Positions 6,123-6,472 of a stretch of DNA of 6,472 nt are shown here, piece by piece. The notes below the pieces were generated by a model that made no database searches, was not told the DNA's origin, and saw only the letters and a list, made by a program, of their open reading frames with translations. Made by a program: the position numbers and the translations under genes. The stretch spans positions 1 to 6,472 of the forward strand of contig JAVEDA010000503.1 of assembly GCA_030841195.1 (NCBI GenBank), read 5' to 3'. This DNA comes from Actinomycetota bacterium (GTDB lineage: Bacteria; Actinomycetota; Actinomycetes; JACCUZ01). Position 1 is the stretch's first letter. Each line of letters opens with the position of its first letter.

Positions 6123-6128
6123 TACCCT
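6123..6128 (+). promoter_or_regulatory. -10-like element ahead of miaB
   Basis: TACCCT, in the context CCGTACCCT, ends 9 nt before the miaB ATG. A start at the usual distance would leave a leader of only about 2-3 nt, so miaB may be near-leaderless. No Shine-Dalgarno of normal strength and no clear -35 are visible. The motif sits 7 nt after the oxidase stop. Confidence 0.45.
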
Positions 6129-6137
6129 GGTGGCGCC

Positions 6138-6472
6138 ATGAACCAGCGCAGCTACGAGGTCCGCACCCACGGGTGTCAGATGAACGTGCACGACTCGGAG
6201 CGGCTGTCCGGGCTGCTCGAGAACGCCGGCTACGTGCGCGTCGCGGCCGGCGCGACTGCCGACGTGATCGTCTTCAACACCTGCGCGGTGCGGGAGAACG
6301 CCGACAACAAGCTCTACGGCAACCTCGGCCACCTGGCGCCGGTCAAGAAGGCGCACCCCGGCATGCAGATCGCGGTCGGCGGCTGCCTGGCGCAGAAGGA
6401 CCGCGGCGAGATCACCCGCCGCGCCCCCTGGGTCGACGTCGTCTTCGGCACCCACAACATCGGGTCGCTGCC
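6138..6472 (+). CDS. miaB: tRNA-2-methylthio-N6-dimethylallyladenosine synthase MiaB (3'-truncated)
   Basis: MiaB is a radical-SAM methylthiotransferase that adds a methylthio group to i6A37 of tRNAs reading UNN codons. The first 111 codons are present and cover the N-terminal MTTase (UPF0004) domain. The three cysteines that hold the auxiliary 4Fe-4S cluster are visible: Cys13 in RTHGCQMNVHDSE, Cys49 in VFNTCAVRENADNK and Cys83 in VGGCLAQKD. These motifs, especially GCQMN and NTCAVRE, separate MiaB-type enzymes from most other radical-SAM proteins. The radical-SAM CxxxCxxC motif and TRAM domain lie beyond the window end. The ATG matches the usual family start, just before the first conserved strand. 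Its place near recA-recX is a common actinobacterial arrangement. Confidence 0.95.
   Translation, partial: MNQRSYEVRTHGCQMNVHDSERLSGLLENAGYVRVAAGATADVIVFNTCAVRENADNKLYGNLGHLAPVKKAHPGMQIAVGGCLAQKDRGEITRRAPWVDVVFGTHNIGSL

Overview
The window is very GC-rich, gene-dense DNA with every gene on the + strand. The order is recA (split by an intein), recX, an RNase Y gene, a MazF/PemK-fold protein, a Tat-exported flavin oxidase and miaB. The recA-recX...miaB neighbourhood, GTG starts, third-position G/C bias and TAnnnT -10 elements point to an actinobacterium. I cannot assign a family or genus from this window.

Layout. Positions 1-1893 are the 3' part of recA. The window opens inside an in-frame intein (1-1065) that keeps both catalytic acids of a LAGLIDADG homing endonuclease. 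The intein is followed by the RecA C-extein (1066-1893), which resumes inside the Walker A P-loop. recX follows after 2 nt (1896-2531). An 81-nt gap holds a candidate promoter, a 7-bp hairpin and a strong Shine-Dalgarno ahead of rny (2613-4022). A MazF-like gene (4038-4544) starts 6 nt after a TAGGGT -10 element, an arrangement typical of leaderless transcription. A lipoprotein-type berberine-bridge-like oxidase (4553-6115) follows 8 nt after it. miaB starts at 6138 behind another -10-like element and runs off the end of the window. No gene-free stretch exceeds 81 nt, and I see no tRNA, rRNA, CRISPR array, IS element or clear intrinsic terminator.

How it works together. RecA is the recombinase and SOS co-protease, and RecX is its modulator made from a coupled gene. 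The intein sits in the ATP-binding loop, so no functional RecA can exist until splicing occurs. RNase Y (mRNA turnover), the MazF-like protein (possible RNA cleavage) and MiaB (tRNA methylthiolation) give the downstream half an RNA-metabolism flavour. The exported oxidase has no obvious link to its neighbours.

The most interesting signals are three. First, the P-loop intein. Second, a 33-nt patch of rare, AT-rich codons in the RecA L2 loop, at a place where another RecA intein site lies as I recall. Third, a recurring CCGTAnnnT motif just after the stop codons of recX, rny and the oxidase gene, each ahead of the next gene.
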